64,000 nucleotides of DNA from DATARH01 sp036268075 (GTDB lineage Bacteria; Pseudomonadota; Alphaproteobacteria; ATCC43930; CGMCC-115725). Below are positions 17,891 to 26,253 of the stretch, piece by piece. The position numbers were made by a program, and so were the translations under genes. A model generated the notes under the pieces. The model was not told where the DNA came from. It searched no databases and saw only the letters and a list, made by a program, of their open reading frames with translations. The stretch covers positions 124,001 to 188,000 of the forward strand of contig DATAUV010000117.1 of assembly GCA_036268075.1 (NCBI GenBank), written 5' to 3'. Every line of letters starts with the position of its first letter. Positions within the stretch are counted from its first letter, which is position 1.

Positions 17891-18130
17891 TCAGAGGGTG
17901 TTGTGGGTACCGTCGCAGAAGGGCTTGCCTTCCGTGGCCTTGCAACCGCAAAACCACACTTCCTCGGTCTGTTCGGCAACGTAGGGCAACGGGGTAAGGC
18001 CGGTTCCGGTATGCGAGCCGTCGCAGAACGGCTGCTTGCCGCTGCGCCCGCAGGCACACCAGAAATAGCGTTTGCCGGCTTCGACGGTGATGTTGTAGGG
18101 CGCCTTTTGCGCCGGGATCGGTTCAGCCAT
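17891..18130 (-). CDS. Double CDGSH iron-sulfur protein
   Basis: The 79-residue protein contains two CDGSH motifs. The first is C25-x-C27...C36DGSH40 and the second C61-x-C63...C72DGTH76, each with the three-Cys-one-His set that binds a [2Fe-2S] cluster in mitoNEET-type proteins. Bacterial two-motif members have been linked to redox sensing or electron transfer. It lies just upstream of the lipoprotein gene. Confidence 0.93.
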   Translation of the reverse strand: MAEPIPAQKAPYNITVEAGKRYFWCACGRSGKQPFCDGSHTGTGLTPLPYVAEQTEEVWFCGCKATEGKPFCDGTHNTL

Positions 18131-18243
18131 CTTTCTTCCCCGCCATCGCCCTTGCTAGTGTCCCGAGCGAGCCGCGCCCCCTGGGTCAGGCCGGCGCGAC
18201 TTTAAAGCGTGATCGTATCCGATGAAAGCACGGCGTTTTTGAG

Positions 18244-19206
18244 ATGGCGGTGTACACCGAAATCGGCGACGACGAACTCAAGAGTTTCGCCGCGCTTTAC
18301 GACATCGGCGCGGTGCTGTCGTGCAAGGGGATCGCCGAGGGGATCGAGAACTCGAACTTCCTGCTGACGACCGAATCCGGCAACTACATCCTGACGCTTT
18401 ACGAAAAGCGCGTCGCGCGGGCCGATTTGCCGTTCTTTATCACGCTGATGGACCATCTGGCGCATCACGGCGTCGCGTGCCCGACCCCGGTGCGGGCGCG
18501 CGACGGGGACGCCCTGCGCGAGCTCTGCGGGCGTCCGGCGGCGATCGTGACCTTTTTGAACGGCATGTCGCCGCGCCGCATCGAGCCGTTCCATTGCGCC
18601 GCAATCGGCACCGCCCTCGCGCAGCTCCATTGCGCCGGCGATTCGTTTCGCATGGCCCGGCCCAACAGCCTCGGCGTCGCCGGCTGGCGGCGGCTCTATG
18701 ATTCGTGCGCCGGCCGCGCCGACGAGGTGATGCCCGGCCTCGCCGCCGAGCTCGCCGCGGAGATGGCGCTGTTCGAAGCCGACTGGCCGTCGGGATTGCC
18801 GAGCGGGGTGATCCACGCCGACCTCTTCCCCGACAATGTGTTCTTTCGCGACCGGGCGCTGTCGGGGCTCATCGATTTTTATTTTGCCTGCACCGATTCG
18901 CTCGCCTACGACATCGCGGTGTGCCTCAACGCGTGGTGCTTCGAACCGGATGTCAGCTTCAACGTGACCAAGGCGCGGCTATTGGTCGGTCATTACCGCG
19001 CCGGGCGCGAGCTGACCGCGGCCGAGATCGCCGCGCTGCCGCTGTTGGCGCGGGGCAGCGCGCTGCGCTTTCTGTTGACCCGGCTCTACGACTGGCTGAA
19101 CCAGACCGCAGGCGCGCTGGTGCGGCCCAAGGACCCGCTCGAATACCTGAAAAAGCTGCGCTTCCACCGCGGCATCACCGATCCGGGCCTCTATGGCATC
19201 GGCTGA
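18244..19206 (+). CDS. thrB: Homoserine kinase (APH-fold type)
   Basis: The enzyme phosphorylates homoserine in threonine synthesis. The aminoglycoside-phosphotransferase-like kinase motif HADLFPDNVFF lies near residue 191 and IDFYFACTD near 214. The sequence MAVYTEIGDDEL, CKGIAEGIENSNFLL and RFHRGITDPGLYGIG at the end are typical of alphaproteobacterial ThrB. Length 320 is normal. The start has only a weak ribosome site. Its last 14 nt overlap rnhA. Confidence 0.93.
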   Translation: MAVYTEIGDDELKSFAALYDIGAVLSCKGIAEGIENSNFLLTTESGNYILTLYEKRVARADLPFFITLMDHLAHHGVACPTPVRARDGDALRELCGRPAAIVTFLNGMSPRRIEPFHCAAIGTALAQLHCAGDSFRMARPNSLGVAGWRRLYDSCAGRADEVMPGLAAELAAEMALFEADWPSGLPSGVIHADLFPDNVFFRDRALSGLIDFYFACTDSLAYDIAVCLNAWCFEPDVSFNVTKARLLVGHYRAGRELTAAEIAALPLLARGSALRFLLTRLYDWLNQTAGALVRPKDPLEYLKKLRFHRGITDPGLYGIG

Positions 19207-19657
19207 GACCGTCGAGGTCTTCACCGACGGCGCGTGCAGCGGCAATCCGGGGCCGGGCGGCTGGGGCGCGATCCTGCGCTATCACGGGGTCGAGCGCGAG
19301 CTCAGCGGCGGCGAGACGCCGACCACCAACAACCGCATGGAGATGATGGCGGCGATCGCCGCGCTCGAAGCCTTGAAACGACCGTGCCGCGTCGACCTTT
19401 ATACCGACAGCCGCTATCTGCTCGACGGCGCGACCAAATGGCTCAAGCGCTGGAAGGCGCTGGGATGGCGCACCGCCGACAAGAAACCGGTCAAGAACGT
19501 CGATCTGTGGCAGCGGCTCGAACTGGCGCTCGCCCCGCACACGATCGAGTGGCACTGGGTCAGGGGCCATGCCGGCCACCCCGAAAACGAACGCGCAGAC
19601 GCGCTGGCCCGCGGCTGGATCGTGTCGGCGCGCGCGAATGGCGGGCCGGCGATTTAA
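19193..19657 (+). CDS. rnhA: Ribonuclease HI
   Basis: RNase HI cuts RNA in RNA-DNA hybrids. The four acidic catalytic residues are visible: Asp12 in FTDGACSGNPGPGGWG, Glu50 in NNRMEMMA, Asp72 in YTDSRY and Asp136 in ENERADALA, with His126 in RGHAGH. The ATG at 19193 lies inside the 3' end of thrB, an arrangement that implies coupling. Length 154 is standard. Confidence 0.96.
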   Translation: MASAETVEVFTDGACSGNPGPGGWGAILRYHGVERELSGGETPTTNNRMEMMAAIAALEALKRPCRVDLYTDSRYLLDGATKWLKRWKALGWRTADKKPVKNVDLWQRLELALAPHTIEWHWVRGHAGHPENERADALARGWIVSARANGGPAI

Positions 19658-20274
19658 GCCTTGGCCCGCCAAGTCTTGCTGTCGCCGACCTGCTCGATCG
19701 CCTGACGCGCCTCGAGTTGGCCGAGCGCGTGGCGGATCGAGGTGAACGCAACCGATGCCCCCTTGTCGCGCTCCAGCGCCGTGCGGATCTCCGCCGGGCG
19801 CGCCGCACGCGGGGCGATCGCCTTGAGGATGTCCTCGATCATCGTCGCGTTGTTCCCGCGGCGCGGACGCGAACCGGCGGCCTTGGCCGGAGCCTTGGCG
19901 GCGCGGCCCCGGGCGGGCTTTGCCGCAATTGCCTCTCGCGCCGGTCTCCCCGCCCGTGCCGGCTTGGCCGGAGCAGGCGTGGCCGGAGCTGCTTCGGCCG
20001 GAACAGGGACAGGGGCCGGAGCGGTCGCTTTGGCCGGCTTCGCGGCCGGTGGGCGGCCGCGGCGCCGGGCGACGGGCGCGGATGTGCCGCCGGCGATTGC
20101 CTTTTGGCCAGAAACTTCCTTTTGACTCGAAATCGCCTTTTGACCCGAAATCGCCTTTTGACCCGAAATCGCCTCTTGAATCGCCTGCATCGCCGCGGCG
20201 TAGCCCTCGGCATAGGCCTCGCGACGGACTGCCTCAATCTGGTCTTGCAATTGGGTCAGCGCCGATTTTGCCAT
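19654..20274 (-). CDS. Histone H1-like basic protein with tandem repeat linker
   Basis: The 206-residue protein has three parts. Residues 1-34 are helical (EAVRREAYAEGYAAAMQAI). Residues 35-60 are a 6-residue repeat built on AISGQK. Residues 65-140 are Ala/Pro/Lys/Arg-rich with an AT-hook-like RRRGRPP. Residues 142-206 (TMIEDILKAIAPRAARPAEI onward) look like a small winged-helix. This layout suggests a nucleoid or DNA-binding protein. Its end overlaps rnhA by 4 nt on the opposite strand. Function is inferred. Confidence 0.75.
   Translation of the reverse strand: MAKSALTQLQDQIEAVRREAYAEGYAAAMQAIQEAISGQKAISGQKAISSQKEVSGQKAIAGGTSAPVARRRGRPPAAKPAKATAPAPVPVPAEAAPATPAPAKPARAGRPAREAIAAKPARGRAAKAPAKAAGSRPRRGNNATMIEDILKAIAPRAARPAEIRTALERDKGASVAFTSIRHALGQLEARQAIEQVGDSKTWRAKA
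20101..20172. repeat. Four 18-nt tandem repeats inside the H1-like gene
   Basis: Copies start at 20101, 20119, 20137 and 20155; the unit is CTTTTGACCCGAAATCGC with the last two copies identical and the first the most diverged. Each unit codes for six residues of the repeat linker, so copy-number change would keep the frame. Confidence 0.9.
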
Positions 20275-20411
20275 CGTTTGCCCCCCTCCCTGGTCTCATA
20301 GGGTTACCACGTTTGCGATCGTGACAATAGAGCCACACCACGCAATACGATCGGACCGCGATCATTCGAGCTTTTCGCGCGGCGGGCGGGTATAGGATGT
20401 CGGTCTCGAGG

Positions 20412-21227
20412 TCAGGCACGGGTGCCGCGCGCCAAGACCGCGACGATCGGGATCGCAAACCCGTCGGCGCGGCGATAGGGCGCGGCGGCGCGGGCGATAT
20501 GGGCGAGGATCGCCGGCATCGCCGACTCGTCCTGCGCCTCGATCAGCGCTGCCGTGCGCACGGTGCCGCGGCGCAGCGAGGCGACAAGGTCGGCCGGGTC
20601 GGCGACCTGCCACTCGCGGGTTTCGAACTCGGCCTCGCAATCGTCGAAGCCCGCGCCGCAGAGCACCGCGAGCGCCGCCTCGACCCGCGCAAGACCACCG
20701 CCCGACGGCGGCGCCTTCGCCGCATCGGGGTCGCCGTGCGCGCGGACCGCGTCGAACAGCAGCCGCCAGGCGACGTTGTGCGCCGGCTCGGCCCAGCTCG
20801 TGAACGCGAACACCCCGCCGGGCCGCAGCACCGACAAAGCCGCCGCCGCGGCGCGGTCGGGATGGGGGAAATGGTGCATGCCGAAATTCGACACGACGGC
20901 GTCAAACGCCGCCTGCGGATAAGGCAGCGCCTCGGCGTCGCCCTGGTCGAAGCGCAGGGCCGGATGCGCCACGCGCGCCGCAGCCAGCATCGCCGCCGAG
21001 AAGTCGCGGCCGGTCGCCTCGGCGCCGCGCCGCGCGGCCGCCGCGGTCGCGAGGCCGGTGCCGCAGGCGAGGTCGAGCAGCCGCGTACCCGCGCCAATCC
21101 GCCCCGCGTCGAGCAGCGCCTCGACATAGCAGCCGCTGGCCTGCGCAAACGTCTCGCCATAGGCAGCGGCGGCCCGTTCCCAGCCTTGATGTTCAAATTG
21201 GCGAATTGTTTCGGGATCGAATTCCAT
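20412..21227 (-). CDS. SAM-dependent methyltransferase (class I)
   Basis: The glycine-rich SAM-binding motif LLDLACGTGLATAAAAR is near residue 50, GDAEALPYPQAAFDAVVSN gives the acidic and post-II motifs, and LRPGGVFAFTSWAEP is motif III. It belongs to the UbiE-like small-molecule group, 271 residues; the substrate is unknown. I start at ATG 21227 (MEFDPETIRQFEHQ) after a GGGGGT site; the frame to 21281 adds unlikely residues. It stands alone. Confidence 0.87.
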   Translation of the reverse strand: MEFDPETIRQFEHQGWERAAAAYGETFAQASGCYVEALLDAGRIGAGTRLLDLACGTGLATAAAARRGAEATGRDFSAAMLAAARVAHPALRFDQGDAEALPYPQAAFDAVVSNFGMHHFPHPDRAAAAALSVLRPGGVFAFTSWAEPAHNVAWRLLFDAVRAHGDPDAAKAPPSGGGLARVEAALAVLCGAGFDDCEAEFETREWQVADPADLVASLRRGTVRTAALIEAQDESAMPAILAHIARAAAPYRRADGFAIPIVAVLARGTRA

Positions 21228-21407
21228 CGCACCCCCGTTCCATCGCCAGCGTCGGTGATAAATCGACCCGGCACAAGCCACGCACGGTTTTGCCGCATCG
21301 GAAGTGCTGGACGCGGCAACGCATCTCTGGGCAATCTCCCGCGCCCTCGCCAGCGGGACGCACCTGCGAGGCTGGAACGACGCCAGTTGAGCGAACCCGC
21401 TTCATAA

Positions 21408-23291
21408 ATGACGGACGCCGCCCCGACCCAAGCGACCCCCGCCCCGCATGCGGCGCGCAGCCTGACGATCGCCGCGCTGGGTGTCGTGTACGGCGATATC
21501 GGCACCTCGCCGCTGTACACGATGCGGCAGTGCTTTGACGATGTCGGCTCGGTGTCGCCGGCAAGCGTCTTCGGCATTCTGTCGCTGATCGTGTGGTCGC
21601 TGACGATCGTCGTCACGCTCAAATACGTGCTGGTGCTGATGCGGGCCGACAATCGCGGCGAGGGCGGCATCTTCGCGCTGACCGTGCTCGCGCTGCGCGC
21701 CTCGACCGGGCGCCGCAACCGGTGGATCCTGTTTGCCGGGCTGATCGGCGGGTCGCTGTTTTTCGGCGACGGGGTGCTGACTCCCGCGATCACCGTGATG
21801 AGCGCGGTCGAGGGGCTCAAGGTCAAGGCGCCGGAGCTCGAGCCTTTCGTGATCCCGCTGACCCTGCTGCTGCTGATCTTCTTATTCATCGCGCAGCGCC
21901 GCGGCACCGGTCGGGTCGGCAATTTCTTCGGTCCGATCATCATCGTGTGGTTTACGACGATCGGGCTGCTCGGCCTGATCGAGATCGCGCGCAATCCCGA
22001 GATCATCAAGGCGATCAACCCGCTTTACGGCATCGCCTTTATCGTCGCCGACCCCGGGCTTGGCCTCGTCGTGCTGGGGGCGGTGGTGCTGGCGGTCACC
22101 GGCGCCGAGGCGCTTTATGCCGATATGGGGCATTTCGGGCGCGGGCCGATTCGCCGGGCCTGGCTGCGCTTTGTGTTTCCGGCGCTGCTCCTCAACTATT
22201 TCGGCCAAGGCGCCTTGCTGCTTGCTCATCCCGAAACGATCCGGAACCCGTTTTTCCAGCTCGCCCCGGACTGGGCGGTGTTTCCCCTGGTCGCGCTTGC
22301 CTCTACGGCGAGCGTGATCGCCTCGCAGGCGGTTATTTCCGGCGCCTTTTCGCTGGCGCGCCAGGCTGTGCAGCTCGGCTACCTTCCCCGTATGCAGGTG
22401 CGCCACACCTCCGAGGCGGAGATGGGCCAAGTCTACGTGCCCAGCATCAACAACCTGCTGCTCGTCGCGGTGGTCGCGACGGTTCTCGGTTTCCGCAGCT
22501 CGGACGCGTTGGGCTCCGCCTACGGGATCGCCGTGACCGGCACCTTCATCGTCGACACGACGCTCGGGCTCACCTATCTCGCCTGGGGCGCACGCTGGCC
22601 GTGGTGGCGGCTGGCGCCGCTTTTCGCGCTGTTCTACGCCGTGGACCTCTCGTTCTTCGTCGCCAACATGCTGAAGCTCACCGAGGGCGGCTGGTTCCCG
22701 CTCGTCCTCGGCATCGCCAGCTTCACGATCATGACGGCGTGGATGTGGGGGCGCGGCCGGATCGCCGCGACGCGTGCGGCCGCGGGCGTGCCGCTCGACA
22801 TGCTGATCGCCAACCTCCGCCCCGACCAGCCGGTGCGGGTGCCGGGCACCGCGGTTTACATGACCGGGCGGATCGACAATGTGCCGGCGGCGCTGCTCCA
22901 CAATATGAAGCACAACAAGGTCTTGCACGAACGCAACGTGTTGATGACCGTGCGCACCGTCGACGTGCCGCGCATCACCGAAGGCGAGCGGATCGAAATC
23001 CACCATTTCGACCGCAACTTCCACACGGTGATGATCCGCTACGGCTTTCTCGAGGAGCCGGACATCCCGCGCGTGCTGGCGCTGTGCCGGGTCGGCGGGT
23101 TCCGCTTCAACCTGATGGAAACCTCGTTCTTCGTCGGCCGCGAGAAGATCGTGTCAAAGCGCGGTTCGCGCCTGTCGCTGCCGTTCAAGCACCTGTTCAT
23201 CTTCCTGTCGAATCTGGCGCTCGACGCGACCGAATTCTTCCGCATCCCGACCAACCGCATCATCGAGCTGGGCGGGCAGACCGAAATTTAG
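21408..23291 (+). CDS. kup: Kup-type potassium:proton symporter
   Basis: A 12-helix inner-membrane K+ uptake protein of 627 residues. The signature GVVYGDIGTSPLYTM is near residue 27, followed by FFGDGVLTPAITVMSAVEG and YADMGHFG. The C-terminal cytoplasmic domain of about 150 residues ends with FRIPTNRIIELGGQTEI, as in other Kup proteins. It has its own upstream gap of about 180 bp with no evident riboswitch. Confidence 0.95.
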   Translation: MTDAAPTQATPAPHAARSLTIAALGVVYGDIGTSPLYTMRQCFDDVGSVSPASVFGILSLIVWSLTIVVTLKYVLVLMRADNRGEGGIFALTVLALRASTGRRNRWILFAGLIGGSLFFGDGVLTPAITVMSAVEGLKVKAPELEPFVIPLTLLLLIFLFIAQRRGTGRVGNFFGPIIIVWFTTIGLLGLIEIARNPEIIKAINPLYGIAFIVADPGLGLVVLGAVVLAVTGAEALYADMGHFGRGPIRRAWLRFVFPALLLNYFGQGALLLAHPETIRNPFFQLAPDWAVFPLVALASTASVIASQAVISGAFSLARQAVQLGYLPRMQVRHTSEAEMGQVYVPSINNLLLVAVVATVLGFRSSDALGSAYGIAVTGTFIVDTTLGLTYLAWGARWPWWRLAPLFALFYAVDLSFFVANMLKLTEGGWFPLVLGIASFTIMTAWMWGRGRIAATRAAAGVPLDMLIANLRPDQPVRVPGTAVYMTGRIDNVPAALLHNMKHNKVLHERNVLMTVRTVDVPRITEGERIEIHHFDRNFHTVMIRYGFLEEPDIPRVLALCRVGGFRFNLMETSFFVGREKIVSKRGSRLSLPFKHLFIFLSNLALDATEFFRIPTNRIIELGGQTEI

Positions 23292-23347
23292 CCTCAACCG
23301 CCCCTCGGCCCTGCGGAGCGCCCTCATCCGCTTCGCTAGGCTCAGCC

Positions 23348-23394
23348 GCGCACCCTCTCCCGCGCACCCTCTCCCGCAACGGGGGCGAGGGTGC
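23348..23394. repeat. Short direct repeat and hairpin after kup
   Basis: GCGCACCCTCTCCCGC occurs twice with a 14-nt period (23348 and 23362), and GCACCCTC pairs with GAGGGTGC across AACGGGGGC. It resembles dispersed CCCTCTCCCGC repeats common in GC-rich genomes and lies between convergent kup and the RraA-like gene. Confidence 0.55.
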
Positions 23395-23447
23395 CCAAAG
23401 GGCGGGTGAGGGCGCGGCGCGCAGCGACGCGTGGTCAGGTCAGGGCG

Positions 23448-24155
23448 TCAGTGGATGTCTTCCTGCTCTTTGAAGGCTTGGCGCAGGTGCTCGATCGAGA
23501 AGCCCGGCTTCTTCGAGGCGGAGATGATGACGTGCTCGCGGCGGGTCAGGAGATCGACCGCGGCGGGGATTTTCTCGACGACGTCATAAGGCACGACGAC
23601 GGCGCCGTGGCGGTCGCAGTGGATCACGTCGTTGGCCGACACCATCATCCCGAAGACGCTGACCGTGCCGCCGAACTCGACGAGGTGGACATGCGCATGG
23701 CTGGGCATGATCGAGCCGGCGAGCACCATGAAATTGGGCGCCATCGCATCGAGGTCCCGCACCGAGCCGTCGGTGATCACGCCGGCGCAGCCGAGCCCGG
23801 CATGGACATGGGTCTGCACCTCGCCCCAGAACGCGCCGAACCCGGTATCGGGGGCGTCGATGTCCTGCAGCACCGCGATCGACGGCATCGGCTGCTCGGC
23901 GATGTGTTCGTAATAGCCGAGGCGCATCTTGGTCGCGCTCTCGCGGTCGCGCGGGTGCGGCTCGCGCGAGCGGATGAGGGCGGTGCGGGCGAAGGCGACG
24001 ACCGGCTTCATCTCCGGAAAGGCGGCGACGACGGGGCGGCGGGTAAAGCCGTAGGCCCGCCGCTGCGGCGCCACGACCTCGAGCGCGTTGCAGATCGTCG
24101 GCGTGTCCCACTGGGTGAGGGCCTGGAGAGCGGCTTTGCTGGGAAAGTCGGGCAT
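23448..24155 (-). CDS. RraA-like / 4-hydroxy-4-methyl-2-oxoglutarate aldolase family protein
   Basis: The fold and the motif GVITDGSVRDLDA (near residue 125) match the RraA/HMG-aldolase family, in which Asp and Arg of this loop bind metal and substrate. Members either cleave 4-carboxy-4-hydroxy-2-oxoadipate-type acids or inhibit RNase E. The metabolic genes around it favour an aldolase or unknown catabolic role. I start at ATG 24155 (MPDFPSKAALQALTQWDT) after GGAG; a longer frame to 24254 is unlikely. 235 residues. Confidence 0.82.
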   Translation of the reverse strand: MPDFPSKAALQALTQWDTPTICNALEVVAPQRRAYGFTRRPVVAAFPEMKPVVAFARTALIRSREPHPRDRESATKMRLGYYEHIAEQPMPSIAVLQDIDAPDTGFGAFWGEVQTHVHAGLGCAGVITDGSVRDLDAMAPNFMVLAGSIMPSHAHVHLVEFGGTVSVFGMMVSANDVIHCDRHGAVVVPYDVVEKIPAAVDLLTRREHVIISASKKPGFSIEHLRQAFKEQEDIH

Positions 24156-24283
24156 CGGAAACACTCCGGGAATGCGGGGATCGAATGACCCCGCTTTATC
24201 GGCGAGCGGCGCGGCGAGCAAGGGCTTTTCCGCCGCGCCCATAAGGCGCATCATTTGCGGCGAACCGCGATGGGGCCCGGGCG

Positions 24284-24838
24284 ATGAGCTATACCGTCAG
24301 CCATTTCGAGATCCGCGTGCGCGACGGCGCCCGGATGGAGAAATTCTATACCGACGTGCTCGGCTTCCAGGTGACCGACCGCGGCCTCCTCACGCGCGGC
24401 CCCGCCGCCGGGCGCGAGCTCGTGTTTATGAGCCACAGTCCCGACGAGCATCACCAGATCGTGCTGATCCCGACCGACGCGGCCGAAAGCTCGGGCAGCG
24501 GGATCGGCCATGTCGCATTCCGCGTCGACACCCTCGACGAGGTGCGCCGGGTCTACGAGAAAATTCGCAAGATCGACCACACCAAGCCGGAACCGGTGAG
24601 CCACGCCAATACCTGGTCGGTCTATTTCCGCGACCCCGAGGACAACCGGATCGAGGTGTTCACGCAGACGCCGTGGCACGCGGCCCAGCCCTGCCGCTTC
24701 GATGTCGATTACGACCAGAACGATGCGGCGCTCAAGGAAGCGACCCTCCGCGACGCGCAGCAGCTCGACGGCTTTACCAGCAACGAAGCCTGGGCCAAGG
24801 GGTTCACGCGTCGGTTCGAGGAAACCGCCGCCAGGTAA
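24284..24838 (+). CDS. VOC-family (glyoxalase/extradiol dioxygenase-like) protein
   Basis: The 184-residue protein has the paired beta-alpha-beta-beta-beta modules of the vicinal oxygen chelate fold. Candidate metal ligands are His7 (YTVSHFEI), His near 76 (GIGHVAFRV) and Glu near 124 (NRIEVFTQ). It resembles small extradiol dioxygenases such as those acting on catechols, but the substrate is not evident. It is divergent from the RraA-like gene and followed by a GYD protein. Confidence 0.82.
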   Translation: MSYTVSHFEIRVRDGARMEKFYTDVLGFQVTDRGLLTRGPAAGRELVFMSHSPDEHHQIVLIPTDAAESSGSGIGHVAFRVDTLDEVRRVYEKIRKIDHTKPEPVSHANTWSVYFRDPEDNRIEVFTQTPWHAAQPCRFDVDYDQNDAALKEATLRDAQQLDGFTSNEAWAKGFTRRFEETAAR

Positions 24839-24892
24839 GCCGACGACTCCGCCGCCAGAGCGGGGAATGATCTTCGACAAGGGAGGTGCGCC

Positions 24893-25186
24893 GTGCCGAC
24901 CTATGTGATGCTCGCCAACTGGACCGAACAGGGCGCCCGGGAGATCAAGCAATCGCCAAAGCGCGTCGAGACGGCGAAAAAGCTGCTGCACGAGATGGGC
25001 GGCAAGTTCAGCCACCTCTACATGACGATGGGCGAGTACGACATGATCGTCGTCTACGAGGCGCCGGACGACGCGGTCGCGGCGCGCTTCACGCTGATGC
25101 TCGGCGAGATGGGCGCGGTGCGCACGCGGACGCTGAAGGCATTTCCCGAAGCCGCGTTCCGCGCGATCATCAACTCGCTGCCGTAA
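24893..25186 (+). CDS. GYD-domain protein
   Basis: This 97-residue ferredoxin-fold protein belongs to the GYD family (GEYDMIVVYEAPDDAVAA is the name-giving region, here GEYD). GTG 24893 is the start, preceded by GGAGG at 24882-24886. The family has no agreed function. It follows the VOC gene on the same strand by 54 nt. Confidence 0.85.
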   Translation: MPTYVMLANWTEQGAREIKQSPKRVETAKKLLHEMGGKFSHLYMTMGEYDMIVVYEAPDDAVAARFTLMLGEMGAVRTRTLKAFPEAAFRAIINSLP

Positions 25187-25324
25187 AGCATCGAGGGGCG
25201 AGGGGCCGCGGCCTTCCTGCGCGCCTAGACACCTGCGACACTTTGTCCTAATTTGATCTTCAGCCAGCGGCCGCTCCGCAGCTTGAGGCGACGGGCGCCC
25301 GTTCCCATCACTGGGAGATCCCCG

Positions 25325-25756
25325 ATGAATGTCGAAAAGATCCTGCGCGACAAGGGAAGACGGGTCGCGACGATCCGGTCGGATGCCCCGCTCGCGGACG
25401 CGGTCGAGACGCTGCGCCAATACGGCATCGGCGCGCTCGTGGTCAGCGACGACGGCACTGGTGTCGACGGCATCCTCTCCGAGCGCGACATCGTCTTCGC
25501 GCTCGCCCGCTACGGCACCGAGCTGATCGAGCTCACGGTCGCCGACATCATGACCCGCTCGGTCGTCACCTGCGCACCCGACGACCGGATCGCCGAGCTG
25601 ATGGCCGAAATGACCAACCGCCGCGTCCGCCATTTCCCGGTCGTCCGCAACGGCCGGCTATGCGGGATCGTCAGCATCGGCGACCTGGTAAAAAGCCGGC
25701 TCGACGAGATCGAATACGAGGCGAGCTCGCTGCGCTCGTTCATTGCCGGCGGCTGA
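25325..25756 (+). CDS. Tandem CBS-domain protein
   Basis: The 143-residue protein consists of two CBS domains (about 8-60 and 75-130) that normally bind adenosine nucleotides as a sensor pair; typical pieces are VDGILSERDIVFAL and RHFPVVRNGRLCGIVSIGDLVK. ATG 25325 (MNVEKILRDKG) follows GGGAGA. It has no effector domain, so it probably acts on another protein. Confidence 0.92.
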   Translation: MNVEKILRDKGRRVATIRSDAPLADAVETLRQYGIGALVVSDDGTGVDGILSERDIVFALARYGTELIELTVADIMTRSVVTCAPDDRIAELMAEMTNRRVRHFPVVRNGRLCGIVSIGDLVKSRLDEIEYEASSLRSFIAGG

Positions 25757-25792
25757 GTTCCGACAACCTGCTCGCCGAATAGGGGCAGCCCG

Positions 25793-26207
25793 ATGCGTCG
25801 TCGGCTGTTCTGGGTGGCCGTCGGGGCGCCCCTGGCGTTGATCGTCGCCGGTGCGGGGGCCGCGCTTTCATTGCCAACGACACGCCACCTGATCTCGGGC
25901 CTGTGGAACCTGCCCGACCGGATGCCCGCCCTGTCTGCCAATAGCCAGATGCACTACCAGCCGGGCGCCGAGGATTTTGCCCGTGACGTTGCCGTGCTGC
26001 TCCCCGACGCCATCGCGCAAGTGGAGGCCGTGCATGGCCGGCCCTTTGGCTGGGATGTTTGTGAATTACCTTCGCGGGTCGGATCGGCCGGGGTTTGACC
26101 GCTTGATGAACGCAGTTCTGGACGGCCGTTTGTTCAAGGACGCGGTGACCGACGGTTACCACGATAACGTGCGGTCGCTATGGGAGAAGTTCATCAAGGT
26201 GGCCTAA
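25793..26207 (+). pseudogene. Internally deleted, frameshifted peptidase-like membrane protein
   Basis: Two frames carry parts of one protein. Frame 25793 gives an N-terminal membrane anchor (RRLFWVAVGAPLALIVAGAG) and ends sensibly at VEAVHGRPF near 26050. The next frame then continues LAGMFVNYLRGSDRPGFDRL to LWEKFIKVA at 26207. In the peptidase-like family I recall, these two segments flank a central HExxH-containing region of roughly 100 residues. That centre is missing here and the junction shifts frame by one. The gene is therefore probably inactive. Confidence 0.65.
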
Positions 26208-26253
26208 CCGCTGAGGATTGCGCACCCGACCCGGTTCCGGCTGAATAGGCGGC

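Noticed and set aside
20101..20172. Possible CRISPR array
   Set aside because: The 18-nt units are contiguous, have no spacers and code in frame within a protein.
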